Positions 40,984 to 50,342 of a stretch of DNA of 64,000 bases are shown here, in pieces. Under the pieces are notes generated by a model. The model was not told where the DNA came from and did no database searches. It was given only the letters and a program-made list of their open reading frames with translations. The stretch covers positions 1 to 64,000 of the forward strand of contig JBEAQU010000049.1 in the NCBI GenBank assembly GCA_041163745.1, read 5' to 3'. Source of the stretch: UBA6168 sp041163745. GTDB lineage: Bacteria; Bacteroidota; Bacteroidia; Chitinophagales; Saprospiraceae. How positions within the stretch are numbered: the stretch's first letter is position 1; each line of letters starts with the position of its first letter. Position numbers and translations under genes: made by a program.

Positions 40984-43590
40984 ATGAAACTGACCGATAC
41001 CCACCCCTTTCCGAAAGCATGCGCCTGGCTGGCCGGCTTCCTGCTGTCCGCTTTCGTCGGCTTACCGGGCAGCGATGCCGGGGCGCAGTCCTGTACCTAC
41101 ACGATCCAGTTGTTGGATTCTTTCGGGGACGGCTGGAACGGAGGGGTCCTGACAGTGACATCCGCCGGCGAGGTCACGACGCACACCCTGCCCACCGGTT
41201 CCTCCGGAACATCGACGTTCCAGGTTACGAACGGGGAACCCATCGTCATCAGCTGGACGGCGGGCTCCTTTGCTTTCGAACCGAGTTTCAACCTGCTCGA
41301 TGCGGACGGCACGCTCATCTTTTCCGTCGGAAACCCTATCCCGGCCGGTGTGGTCTTCGATGGGATCGGCGTGTGCCCCAACTGTCCCATCCCCAACCCC
41401 GATCTCGTCATCATCAGCCAGGTCACCGATTCGACCGCCTTTGTGAACTGGCTGTCTGTACCGGAGGCGGAACACTATTTCGTCGAATACGGCCCTGCCG
41501 GCTTTCCCTTCGGCCACGGTATCCAGCTGGACATGACCGCCTCCCAGGTCACGCTCGAGGGGCTCAACCCCTGCCTGGCCTACGAAGTATACCTGGCGGT
41601 CTATTGTGGTGTCGACAGCACCAGCTCCTACATCGGCCCCTATACTTTCGAAACGAGCTGCACACCGGCAACACCCGGTGACACCTGTACCTACACGCTG
41701 GAATTGTACGATTCCTTCGGGGACGGTTGGAACGGCTCCTCCCTTACCGTGACGCACAACGGAACGTCGACCGCCTACACCATGCCCGGCGGCTCCGCCA
41801 TCACCCACACCTTCGACGCCATCAGCAACCTGCCCATCACGTTCACCTTCTCCCCAGGTTCTTTTCTCAACGAAACGTCTTACGATATCATCGACCCCAA
41901 CGGAACGGTCATCTTCTCTGACGGCCCCTTCCCCCAGACCGGAGAAGTGTTCACCACGATCGCCTGTCCCACCTGTCCGGGACCCTTGGCTGCCTGGATG
42001 AGCGACATCAACGCCACCACCGCCACCGTCTCCTGGTTGCCCGCCGCCGATGCGGACCCCTCCTTCGAATATATCGTCGAATATGGCCCCATCGGTTTCA
42101 CGCTGGGCACCGGACTCTCCGATACCCTGCCCGGCGGCAGTACGTCGGCACTCCTGACCGGTCTGATGGAAAACTCCTGGTACAACGTCTATGTCAAACT
42201 GGATTGCGGGACAGAATACAGCCGTTGGGTCGGCCCCCTGTTCTTCCATACCATCTGGTTGCGTGACATCGGGGTGTCCACCATCATCGCGCCCAATCCG
42301 GATGTGAGCTGCGACCTGACGGACAACGAGGTCGTCACCATCGGACTGACCAACTACGGACAATTGCCTCAGACGCTGTTCGAGTTCTATTTCGCCGTGA
42401 ACGGCCAGCCGGCTCCCGTTTCCGTACCGCAGGACGGCCTCTTCACCGGTGTGGTCGGCAATGACAGCACCCAGTACATTTCCTTCGAAACAACCTGGGA
42501 TTTCTCCCAGCCGGGATACTATCTCATCGAAGCCTGGACACAAATGGAGGGAGACAGCAACGTCCACAACGATACCTTCCGACTGGAAATCTCCACCGCC
42601 TTCCCCAAGCCGCTGGTCGAAGACTTCGAGGACAACGCCATCCCGCCCGGTTGGACCAATTCCGGCTTCCTCTATGCACCCAACGCTCATAACAACCCGA
42701 CCTACGTCGCGGCAGCCAACCTGTATTCCTTCAACCCGAACTTCACCATCAACACCTACCGTTTCGGCCCGATCGTGGAAGGGGACAGCCTCTATTTCGA
42801 TTACCGGTATGTCAACTGGTCCGCCGGTACGGTCGCCACCAACATCGGGGCGAACGATAAGCTCTTCATACTTGTTTCGGATGATTGCGAAGAGACCTAC
42901 GATACGGTCCATGTGGTTGACAACACCAATCACATCGTATCCAATGTGCTGGCTACCAAAGCCGTATCCTTGGAGAATTACGTTGGAAAGGCAATCAACA
43001 TCCGCTTTAGCGCAGTCTGGGGCGCCGGTGATTACTGGCTGGACATCGACAATATCAATGTCCCGGGTTGCCCGGAATCCCTGCAGCTCGTCGGCGCCGT
43101 CACCAATTCACTCGAAGGGGATTCCACCGGCGGTGTCAACCTGACGGCATATCTGTCGCAAGGAGACTTGCAGGTGGTCTGGATCAATGCGGTGGGTGAT
43201 ACCGTCTCCACCATGGAAGATCCGACCGGCCTGCCGACCGGCACCTACTACGCCTATGTCACCGACGGGAATGGTTGCCAGGACAGCAAATCATTCGAGG
43301 TCGGCACCTTGGTATCCACCCAATCGGCCGTCTCCGATGTCGCGACGGTCCGCCTGTACCCCAATCCGGCCCGCACAGCCGCTTTCCTGGAAGTGGCGCT
43401 GCCGGATAGCCGCGATGTCCTCGTCCGCCTGTTCGACACCCAGGGCGTCGTGCTTCTCGAATCCACCCGCAGAGGCGTCGACCACTTTGTGGAGGCTTTC
43501 GATCTGCATCAATATGCCCCCGGCATGTATATCGTCCAGGTGCTTGCGGACGGACGTCCTCATTACACACGGCTCGTCATCGCTCGTTGA
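40984..43590 (+). CDS. Secreted T9SS cargo protein with duplicated N-terminal domains
   Basis: 868 residues. A signal peptide is followed by two copies of a domain starting CTYTIQLLDSFGDGWNG (residue 37) and CTYTLELYDSFGDGWNG (residue 235). After each copy is a fibronectin type III domain (VIISQVTDSTAFVNWLSVPE; WMSDINATTATVSWLPAAD). A CARDB-like module and a cleaved-adhesin/MAM-like segment (PLVEDFEDNAIPPGWTNSG) follow. The last 80 residues (VRLYPNPA...YAPGMYIVQV...TRLVIAR) are a T9SS type A sorting domain, implying export through the outer membrane. No enzymatic motif is seen; adhesion or matrix is inferred. Confidence 0.88.
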   Translation: MKLTDTHPFPKACAWLAGFLLSAFVGLPGSDAGAQSCTYTIQLLDSFGDGWNGGVLTVTSAGEVTTHTLPTGSSGTSTFQVTNGEPIVISWTAGSFAFEPSFNLLDADGTLIFSVGNPIPAGVVFDGIGVCPNCPIPNPDLVIISQVTDSTAFVNWLSVPEAEHYFVEYGPAGFPFGHGIQLDMTASQVTLEGLNPCLAYEVYLAVYCGVDSTSSYIGPYTFETSCTPATPGDTCTYTLELYDSFGDGWNGSSLTVTHNGTSTAYTMPGGSAITHTFDAISNLPITFTFSPGSFLNETSYDIIDPNGTVIFSDGPFPQTGEVFTTIACPTCPGPLAAWMSDINATTATVSWLPAADADPSFEYIVEYGPIGFTLGTGLSDTLPGGSTSALLTGLMENSWYNVYVKLDCGTEYSRWVGPLFFHTIWLRDIGVSTIIAPNPDVSCDLTDNEVVTIGLTNYGQLPQTLFEFYFAVNGQPAPVSVPQDGLFTGVVGNDSTQYISFETTWDFSQPGYYLIEAWTQMEGDSNVHNDTFRLEISTAFPKPLVEDFEDNAIPPGWTNSGFLYAPNAHNNPTYVAAANLYSFNPNFTINTYRFGPIVEGDSLYFDYRYVNWSAGTVATNIGANDKLFILVSDDCEETYDTVHVVDNTNHIVSNVLATKAVSLENYVGKAINIRFSAVWGAGDYWLDIDNINVPGCPESLQLVGAVTNSLEGDSTGGVNLTAYLSQGDLQVVWINAVGDTVSTMEDPTGLPTGTYYAYVTDGNGCQDSKSFEVGTLVSTQSAVSDVATVRLYPNPARTAAFLEVALPDSRDVLVRLFDTQGVVLLESTRRGVDHFVEAFDLHQYAPGMYIVQVLADGRPHYTRLVIAR

Positions 43591-43974
43591 CAACCAACCG
43601 CGTATCCCGGTTTCCGTTCCAACGGAAGCCTGGATACAGCCCGATTCCTTCATCTACTCCTTCCTTGTTCCGAGCCGTGGAGATCCAGCGGTATCCGGGA
43701 TCCCGATCTTTCGGGTGGCCGCCCTGAGCAGAAAAAGGAGCCATTGCTGAACCAAACCGTTTCCTGAATGTATTGATTTGGAGCAGGCTGTTGCAGCCAT
43801 CCCGGGTGAGGAGGTTCTGTCCCCCTGCTATTTGCATGTGTGCCAGTCCTCCGTCTGTCATGCCGGGATGCCCTGTGACAGGTCGTTTTCGCAGGACGCG
43901 GATACACTCCTCAGCTGACAGGTTTTCCTTCTGGCAGACATGCCCCCCTGTGGACTGGAAAATACATCGACAGT
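43591..43974. other. Intergenic stretch without recognisable gene
   Basis: 384 nt between the T9SS cargo gene and bshA. Open frames on both strands are short and not family-like. The sequence GCTGAACCAAACCG near 43747 resembles the left end of an R2 repeat over only 12 bases, too little to call a copy. The bshA promoter presumably lies in the last 100 nt. Confidence 0.4.
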
Positions 43975-45120
43975 ATGAAAATCGGAATCGTATGCTACCC
44001 CACTTATGGCGGAAGCGGTGTCGTCGCAACGGAACTTGGTAACGGCTTGGCCAAGCAGGGACACGAAGTGCATTTCATCACCTACAGACGGCCTGCCCGC
44101 TTGAGTACGTTCCAAGAAAACGTCTTCTATCATGAAGTGACGGGGGAGGATTATCCGCTTTTCGAATATCCGCCCTATGATACAGCCCTGGCAAGCAAGA
44201 TGGTGGAGGTGGTGAAATTTGAGAAGCTGGAGCTTCTGCATGTGCATTATGCCATCCCGCATGCAGCCGTAGCCTATATGACAAAGAAAATCCTGTTGGT
44301 GGATGGTCAGTACATTCCGGTCGTCACGACCCTGCATGGTACGGACATCACCTTGGTGGGGGAAAATCCTGCGTTCAAGCCTGTCGTGGAGTTCTCCATC
44401 AATAAGTCGGACGGTGTGACGGCGGTTTCCAACTTCCTGCGCGACAAGACTTATCAGCAGTTCAATATCCGGAAAGACATTTCCGTCATTTACAATTTTG
44501 TGGATCTGCACCGTTTCCGCAGGGTAGTCAAGGACCACTTCCGGAAGGCGATTGCGCCCCAAGGCGAACGGATCCTCACCCATGTCTCGAATTTCCGGAA
44601 AGTGAAACGTGTGGAGGATGTCGTGGAGGTGTTTCGATTGGTACAGGAGCAGATTCCGTCGAAACTGCTGCTTATCGGCGACGGACCGGAACGGCGGCAC
44701 GCGGAAGACCGATGTCGTCAACTCGGTATTTGCCAGGAAGTACGTTTTCTGGGAAAACAGGACGCGATTGAGGAAATTCTGGGTATTTCGGACTTGTTCG
44801 TAATCCCTTCGGAAAACGAAAGTTTCGGATTGGCGGCCTTGGAAGCCATGGCCTGCGAGGTTCCGGTCCTGTCCTCCAATGCCGGCGGGTTACCGGAGGT
44901 CAACATTCATGGAGAGACCGGGTTTCTCAGCGATATCGGGGATGTGTCGGACATGGCGGCACATGCCGTCCGGCTCCTGGGTGACGAGGCTTTGCTACAG
45001 CAGTTTCGAAAGAATGCCCTGCGTCAGGCGCAGCGCTTCGACATTTCGGATGTGATCAAGCAATACGAGGAATACTACGCAGAGATCATTGAGAAATCCA
45101 AGCTGGCCGTGCAGCAATGA
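43975..45120 (+). CDS. bshA: N-acetyl-alpha-D-glucosaminyl L-malate synthase (bacillithiol synthesis)
   Basis: 381 residues, GT4 fold. The first half begins MKIGIVCYPTYGGSGVVATE, the BshA-specific start with the glycine-rich loop, then LHVHYAIPHA and TTLHGTDITLVG. The second half has ILTHVSNFRKVKRVEDVV and the EX7E motif in ENESFGLAALEAMA. It joins UDP-GlcNAc and L-malate in the first step of bacillithiol synthesis. BshB and BshC are not in the window. It stands alone, convergent with the FadL-like gene. Confidence 0.95.
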   Translation: MKIGIVCYPTYGGSGVVATELGNGLAKQGHEVHFITYRRPARLSTFQENVFYHEVTGEDYPLFEYPPYDTALASKMVEVVKFEKLELLHVHYAIPHAAVAYMTKKILLVDGQYIPVVTTLHGTDITLVGENPAFKPVVEFSINKSDGVTAVSNFLRDKTYQQFNIRKDISVIYNFVDLHRFRRVVKDHFRKAIAPQGERILTHVSNFRKVKRVEDVVEVFRLVQEQIPSKLLLIGDGPERRHAEDRCRQLGICQEVRFLGKQDAIEEILGISDLFVIPSENESFGLAALEAMACEVPVLSSNAGGLPEVNIHGETGFLSDIGDVSDMAAHAVRLLGDEALLQQFRKNALRQAQRFDISDVIKQYEEYYAEIIEKSKLAVQQ

Positions 45121-45149
45121 GAAAGGCCAGACAGCGTTGGTCTTCCGGC

Positions 45150-46622
45150 TCAGAACTTAACGCCTATGGTCGCCACCAGGTGATTCCGGAAGCGGTCTGA
45201 TTGTACGGTCGAAAAGGGAGCCTCCGCAGTCAGATAGGGTTCGTACCGCACAGATTGCATCCGGCGCTGCCAGGCCAGGTCCAGGAAAACATATTCTCCC
45301 CGGATACCGCCGCCCATGCTAAGCAGATGAACGGGATCTCCCCCACTTTGAAAAGGATCGGCCTGATAGGCGTATCCACCCCTTACCCGATACGTTTCCC
45401 AGACAAATTCCCCACCCAGCCGCAGGTTGAGGGCAGACCGGAGCAGGATTGTGATTTCCTGGTTCAGTTGCGCCTCGTAAGCCAGGTCCGCCTCATCGGA
45501 GGTCTGGTTGAACCGGAAGGAGGCCAGGCTGTAGTCCAGCCATTCCACTTCCGCGCTGACAAACCCGTTCCGACCAAAGATGAAGCCGGCGCTGCCGATG
45601 AAGCGCCAAGGGGACCGGATGCGGTATTGGAAGGATCCCTCGGGGGACAATGCCTCCCCGTTCTGTACGATGCCGTTCAGGAGGTAGTTGTATTTCGTTT
45701 CGGTGGAGAAGCCCTCGTCGAGGCCGTAGACCGTCGGAGTATGGACGGCTGCGCCCAGGCGAACCAGCTGGCTGGCACGAAAGATCAGGCCTGCTTTCAT
45801 GTTGAGGCCGGTTCCGGAAACCCGCAGTCGTTCCGTGTAGGTCAGGTCCTCGAAGAAATCGATTTCCCCGGCCTCGTCGACTTCCCGGTAGGTACGGGTC
45901 TCCTCGAAAGTGACGAATGGCAGTCCCAGGGTCATGCCGACCATCAACCGTTCCCGGTAGTTCCCGGCATAAGAGAATACAAGCTCCGGCATGGTTCCGG
46001 TGCTGCGAATGGTCTGAGATTTTTGAACGGTGGCGCCCAAGGGGAAATCGCTGGCGTAATCCCGGGGAAAATTGTCGGGATCCGGCCGGAAAATGGCTTC
46101 GGCGTCGTAAGCGGGCCCTCCTTCGAAGGGGTCGAGGTTCTGAGGGGACAACCCTTGGGACAGTTCCAACCAACGGTCTGTCACGGAGCCACCGGACCGG
46201 CCGTCGAAGGTGGCGTCCCGGTGGAAATAGGCTACCTGGTTCACGCCGAACCCGAAGGCCTTGTTGGTCCAGTTGGCGTTGAGGGGGCGGGACGCGATGA
46301 CCATACCGGCGTTGGCGATGGTCATTTTGGTCTTGAAGTCCTTGACGGTCCGGTTGTCTTCGCCTTCCAGTGTTTCCCGGGTGTTGGTGCGGCTGAGTGC
46401 GGGGGAGAAGGTGAATTCCGACCGCCGGAAGGCGGCCAGACCGGCGGGATTGGTACTGAGCACCGAGAAGTCGGCCCCTAAGGCTCCCATAGCGCCACCC
46501 ACCCCCAGGTTGCGGGCGGTACCGCCGGGCTCTACCATGGAGTAGCGGATGACATCCCGTATGGTTTGTGCTTCCGGACGGGAAGTCGTCAGCAGCAAGG
46601 CCAGTAAAATCAATGGTCGCAT
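45150..46622 (-). CDS. FadL/OmpP1-like outer-membrane transport protein
   Basis: 490 residues. The signal peptide MRPLILLALLLTTSRPEAQ is followed by TARNLGVGGAMGALGADFSVLSTNPAGLAAF, the N-terminal hatch-like block of the OmpP1/FadL/PorV-related group. The rest is a strand-rich barrel ending HLVATIGVKF with the C-terminal aromatic residue. Relatives import hydrophobic compounds or, as PorV, act in T9SS attachment. The sequence alone does not decide between these, but the 490-residue length is nearer to FadL-like proteins than to PorV. Confidence 0.8.
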   Translation of the reverse strand: MRPLILLALLLTTSRPEAQTIRDVIRYSMVEPGGTARNLGVGGAMGALGADFSVLSTNPAGLAAFRRSEFTFSPALSRTNTRETLEGEDNRTVKDFKTKMTIANAGMVIASRPLNANWTNKAFGFGVNQVAYFHRDATFDGRSGGSVTDRWLELSQGLSPQNLDPFEGGPAYDAEAIFRPDPDNFPRDYASDFPLGATVQKSQTIRSTGTMPELVFSYAGNYRERLMVGMTLGLPFVTFEETRTYREVDEAGEIDFFEDLTYTERLRVSGTGLNMKAGLIFRASQLVRLGAAVHTPTVYGLDEGFSTETKYNYLLNGIVQNGEALSPEGSFQYRIRSPWRFIGSAGFIFGRNGFVSAEVEWLDYSLASFRFNQTSDEADLAYEAQLNQEITILLRSALNLRLGGEFVWETYRVRGGYAYQADPFQSGGDPVHLLSMGGGIRGEYVFLDLAWQRRMQSVRYEPYLTAEAPFSTVQSDRFRNHLVATIGVKF

Positions 46623-46867
46623 GATGGTTCGCTGGTTTCAGGTTCGAAATTCTTCGACGGCTACCGGGTGGGAGGCTGGTCTGAACGGGTCCATCCCTGC
46701 GGCAGGTGGTGTTGTCCAGCCCTTTTTTCTTCGGGTGAACGGGAAGGGAGCGGAATCCGCTGCCGTAAGAGCGTTATTTCCGAAACGATCCTGCGCGGGT
46801 GACAGATCGTTCGGAGAGGGGTCGACCGATAAAGCCGGTTGTTGGGTCAGCGCGGACGAAATGCAGC

Positions 46868-46956
46868 GGGGGCAAATTTTCATATCGGCATCATCCTGAC
46901 GGTACGGTTGAATCGTTCGGCAGGGATGGTCCCGGTGTCGCTGAAAATTTGCCCCC
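46868..46956. repeat. Perfect 14-bp inverted repeat around 61 nt
   Basis: GGGGGCAAATTTTC (46868-46881) and its exact complement GAAAATTTGCCCCC (46943-46956) lie in the 405-nt gap between the 424-residue protein gene and the FadL-like gene, both on the minus strand. It could be a large terminator-type stem, an attenuator before the FadL-like gene, or the ends of a tiny mobile element. The rest of the gap (46623-47027) holds no credible gene. Confidence 0.55.
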
Positions 46957-47027
46957 TAGGTTGTCAAAAGTTCTGTCGGCGCCGGTTCGACCCCAAGAAT
47001 AGGCGAACGCGGCAGGCTCGTGGGTGG

Positions 47028-48302
47028 TCAGTTGCCTCGGCCGCCGCCTCTGGAGCTGCCGCCGCTGCTACGAGGTGCGGATATGCTGCCGCCGGAGCTG
47101 CGGCTGCCACCGCCACTGTTGAATCCGCCGGAGCTGCGGCTGCCACTGTTCCAATTGGGGCTGGAGCTGCGGCTGTTGTTGAATCCGCCGGAGCTGCGGG
47201 AGCTGCCGTTCGGACCAGGGTTGGAGCTGCGGCTGTTGTTGCTGTTCCAGCCAGGGCTGGCAGTACGGCTCCGGGAAGGGCTTTGGGTGGCGCGGCCTCT
47301 TTCCTGGTCATAGGAGCGGGGGGAGGTTGCGGAACCGTTGCGAGGGTTGGCATTGCGTTCGGTTGCGCGGAGGCGGTCGCTGTCTGACGGATTGGCATAG
47401 CGGTTGGTGCGGGAATCCGTTTCGGCAGGACGGGTGGACCGGTTGTCCCGGGAATCGTTGAGTTCCCGGCGGATGGATTCCCGTTCGTCGTCAGTAGCGC
47501 GGGAGGTGCCGTTGTCGTAGCGTGGGGATGCCAGTCGGCGGGATTCTCCGGCGGTACTTTCCGTGCGGTTGGAGCCGGTGGTGCCTAGCCGGAGACTGCC
47601 GGGCCGTGCCTCCGGGCGGAGGCCGGTCCTGCGGGCACCGTAGTAATTGTTGCTGATATTGCTGCCGGCATTGTAGGACAGCCCGTTGCCCCAGCTGGGC
47701 GGGCAGTAGTAGGAGCCGTAGCCAGCGTTGTTGTTGAAGCCGCTGCCGAAGCCGCCGTAACCGAAGTTGTTGACAACATAGGTGTTGCCGAAGCCGCCGC
47801 CGTACCATGGATCGTTCCAGCGGTTCCGCCAAGGAGAGCCGAAGGAAGGTCCGAAACCGTACCCCGAGTTGTTCCAGGAATTCCAGTAGTTGAAGCGGTT
47901 GAACCGATTCCAGCGGTTCCAGCTGCGGAAGGACCAATAATCGTCATAAATCAGCATAGTGGTCAGCGCCGGCGACCAGAAAGGGTCGTAATAGGCCATG
48001 TCCACATAAATGGGGTCGAAATAGCTGAAGCCGTAGTAAGGGCGGTGGAAGCGGCGGATGCGGGAGGTGTAATGGTAGTTGTAATCGTCGTACGCCTCAT
48101 ACCCTTCGTCATCAAGGTCGTATCCGTTATCCTGGTAACCGACGTCCTGGTAGTTGTCGCCGGAGGGAGCGGAATAGAAAGATTCGGAATCCGTATCAGG
48201 ATTGTAGTACAGGTCGTCGTACTGGGCGGCGGCCGGCGTGATCGACCCGCCGACCAACAGGATCGCGAGTATCAGAACCGGTAACTTATGGTTGCTTTTC
48301 AT
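47028..48302 (-). CDS. Secreted low-complexity protein, aromatic/Gly/Asn-rich then Ser/Arg-rich
   Basis: 424 residues. The signal peptide MKSNHKLPVLILAILLVGGS ends near AAAQ. An acidic Tyr-rich segment (YDDLYYNPDTDSESFYSAP) leads into a region very rich in Tyr, Trp, Phe, Asn and Gly (RSWNRWNRFNRFNYWNSWNN). A long polar, charged region follows, and then about 90 residues of short Ser/Arg/Gly repeats (SRSSGGFN, SRSSSPNWN, GSRSSGG). It is predicted to be disordered and extracytoplasmic. It recalls uncharacterised 'vitellogenin-like' proteins of Bacteroidota. No function can be assigned. Confidence 0.75.
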   Translation of the reverse strand: MKSNHKLPVLILAILLVGGSITPAAAQYDDLYYNPDTDSESFYSAPSGDNYQDVGYQDNGYDLDDEGYEAYDDYNYHYTSRIRRFHRPYYGFSYFDPIYVDMAYYDPFWSPALTTMLIYDDYWSFRSWNRWNRFNRFNYWNSWNNSGYGFGPSFGSPWRNRWNDPWYGGGFGNTYVVNNFGYGGFGSGFNNNAGYGSYYCPPSWGNGLSYNAGSNISNNYYGARRTGLRPEARPGSLRLGTTGSNRTESTAGESRRLASPRYDNGTSRATDDERESIRRELNDSRDNRSTRPAETDSRTNRYANPSDSDRLRATERNANPRNGSATSPRSYDQERGRATQSPSRSRTASPGWNSNNSRSSNPGPNGSSRSSGGFNNSRSSSPNWNSGSRSSGGFNSGGGSRSSGGSISAPRSSGGSSRGGGRGN

Positions 48303-48668
48303 GTGTATAGGATTTATTCGGTGAACGAGGCCGGGCCGGTGTCGGTCCAGCAGATTCGGTGATACCTGCCCGGTACTTTCTGACCGTGTTCGGGACCGTA
48401 CCGATTTACAAGCACGAATTTATTAGCTTTGCCCCACTTTTTTTGTTAACGGGGTGCTAAATTCGCGGTTTCGTCCTGTTAAAGTGATTACACTTGGGAT
48501 GCCGCCGGTAACCAGTGCCGGAAAAAAACGTTAAGAAAACACGGTGCCAGGCATGACGATGGTTCCGGTACGTGCTGGAAAGTCCTAAGAAAATGTCAAG
48601 TACGATCCAATCCAGGTGTCCGGTGCCTGAAGTTGACCCTAAAAAACCGTTAAATCAGCTGCATAACC
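48303..48668. other. Divergent intergenic region
   Basis: 366 nt between the low-complexity protein gene (minus) and proS (plus). It should hold both promoters. An AT-rich stretch with TTTTTTTGTTAAC lies near 48440-48452. No consensus TTTG-N19-TAnnTTTG pair and no gene is recognised. Confidence 0.4.
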
Positions 48669-50135
48669 ATGGCCAAGGAAATCACCGCCCGATCACAGGA
48701 CTATTCCCAGTGGTACGTCGACATCGTTAAGAAAGCCAATCTGGCGGACCACTCGGCCGTGCGCGGCTGTATGGTCATCAAGCCCCACGGTTTCGCCGTT
48801 TGGGAGAACATGCGGGACCAACTAGACCGGATGTTCAAGGATACCGGCCATGTGAACGCATATTTTCCCCTCTTCATCCCCAAGAGTTTTCTGAGCCGCG
48901 AAGCGCAGCACGTGGAGGGTTTTGCAAAGGAATGTGCGGTCATTACCCACCACCGCCTGAAGAACGACCCGAACGGCGGCGGCGTCATCGTCGATCCGGA
49001 CGCAAAGCTGGAGGAGGAGCTCATCGTCCGGCCGACCTCCGAAACCATCATCTGGGATACCTATCGGTCATGGATCAACAGCTACCGGGACCTTCCCCTG
49101 CTGATCAACCAATGGGCCAATGTCGTCCGCTGGGAAATGCGGACCCGCCTGTTTCTCCGTACCGCCGAATTCCTCTGGCAGGAAGGGCATACCGCCCACG
49201 CCACCCGCGAGGAGGCCGTCTCGGAGACCCTGACCATCCTGGATGTCTATGCGCGCTTCGCGGAAGAATGGATGGCCATGCCGGTCATCAAAGGGGTAAA
49301 GACCGCCAACGAACGCTTCGCCGGTGCCGTGGATACCTACTGTATCGAAGCGCTGATGCAGGACGGCAAGGCGCTGCAGGCCGGTACATCCCATTTCCTG
49401 GGACAAAATTTCGCCAAGGCTTTCGATGTCAAGTTCCTGAATGTCAACAACGAGCAGGAATACGTCTGGGCTACCTCCTGGGGGGTGTCCACCCGCCTGA
49501 TCGGTGGCTTGATCATGACCCATTCCGATGACGACGGACTGGTGCTGCCGCCCCGCCTTGCCCCCACCCAGGTTGTCATCATCCCCATCCCGAAGCCCGC
49601 CCCCGAGCTGGATGAGGCCGCGGCCGCCATCATGAAATCCCTCCGGGAAAAAGGCATCCGGGTGAAATACGATACGGATATGAAAAATCGCCCCGGGTTC
49701 AAGTTCGCCGAACATGAACTGCACGGCGTACCCGTCCGCCTCGGGCTGGGCGCCCGCGACCTGGCGGCCGGACAGGTGGAGGTGGCACGGCGGGACACAA
49801 AGGAAAAATCCTCCCGTCCCTTGGAGGGAATCGCTTCCCATGTCGCCGACCTCCTGGAGGAAATCCAGCAGAATCTGTTCGACCGGGCTTGCCGGTTCCG
49901 AGAGGAACATACCACCCGCGTCGATACCTTCGAGGATTTCCGGGCGGTACTCGCCGACAAGGGCGGCTTCGTCTCTGCGCACTGGGACGGCACTCCGGAG
50001 ACGGAGCAGCAGATCAAGGAGCTCACCAAAGCGACCATCCGTTGTATTCCTTTGGACAATCCCCAGGAGGACGGAACATGTGTCCTGACCGGGAAACCTT
50101 CCAAGCAAAGGGTTCTCTTCGCCATAGCGTACTGA
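48669..50135 (+). CDS. proS: Prolyl-tRNA synthetase (short, archaeal/eukaryotic-like type)
   Basis: 488 residues, class II synthetase of the type lacking the large INS editing domain. It has motif 2, FLRTAEFLWQEGHTAHAT, preceded by RPTSETIIWDTYRSWI. It contains GTSHFLGQNFAKAFDVKF and a motif 3-like stretch TSWGVSTRLIGGLIMTHSDD. After the anticodon-binding domain (VVIIPIPKP...RVKYDTD) comes a C-terminal zinc-domain-like tail (RCIPLDNPQEDGTCVLTGKPSKQR) that retains only one cysteine, ending in AIAY. The terminal Tyr is characteristic. It charges tRNA-Pro with proline. It is a single gene with strong matches at each motif. Confidence 0.96.
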   Translation: MAKEITARSQDYSQWYVDIVKKANLADHSAVRGCMVIKPHGFAVWENMRDQLDRMFKDTGHVNAYFPLFIPKSFLSREAQHVEGFAKECAVITHHRLKNDPNGGGVIVDPDAKLEEELIVRPTSETIIWDTYRSWINSYRDLPLLINQWANVVRWEMRTRLFLRTAEFLWQEGHTAHATREEAVSETLTILDVYARFAEEWMAMPVIKGVKTANERFAGAVDTYCIEALMQDGKALQAGTSHFLGQNFAKAFDVKFLNVNNEQEYVWATSWGVSTRLIGGLIMTHSDDDGLVLPPRLAPTQVVIIPIPKPAPELDEAAAAIMKSLREKGIRVKYDTDMKNRPGFKFAEHELHGVPVRLGLGARDLAAGQVEVARRDTKEKSSRPLEGIASHVADLLEEIQQNLFDRACRFREEHTTRVDTFEDFRAVLADKGGFVSAHWDGTPETEQQIKELTKATIRCIPLDNPQEDGTCVLTGKPSKQRVLFAIAY

Positions 50136-50342
50136 CAGGGGCTTGCACCCCTCGGCCGGGATTACCGGTGACGTCAGGCACATATGGCTGACGAATCCTT
50201 TTGACCCTTCCTCGTCCGGGCAGTGCGGCAGCTTCGACATTGGCCGTTACGGACCGCAGCGAAGGGCTGTCCTTCCCGGCGTGCGCCGAACGATTTCGTT
50301 TAGTCCCGGCTCCGCCTCCGGTATTGAACGGGACGCGGGTGT

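Noticed and set aside
41062..42933. 623-residue open frame on the minus strand
   Set aside because: It lies wholly inside the T9SS cargo gene, and its Gly/Asp/Val-rich composition is typical of antisense frames in high-GC DNA.
46549..46899. 116-residue plus-strand open frame overlapping the start of the FadL-like gene
   Set aside because: It is half antisense to a recognised gene and otherwise runs into the 14-bp inverted repeat; no family features.
49068..50240. 390-residue minus-strand open frame
   Set aside because: Antisense to proS, whose synthetase motifs are complete on the plus strand.
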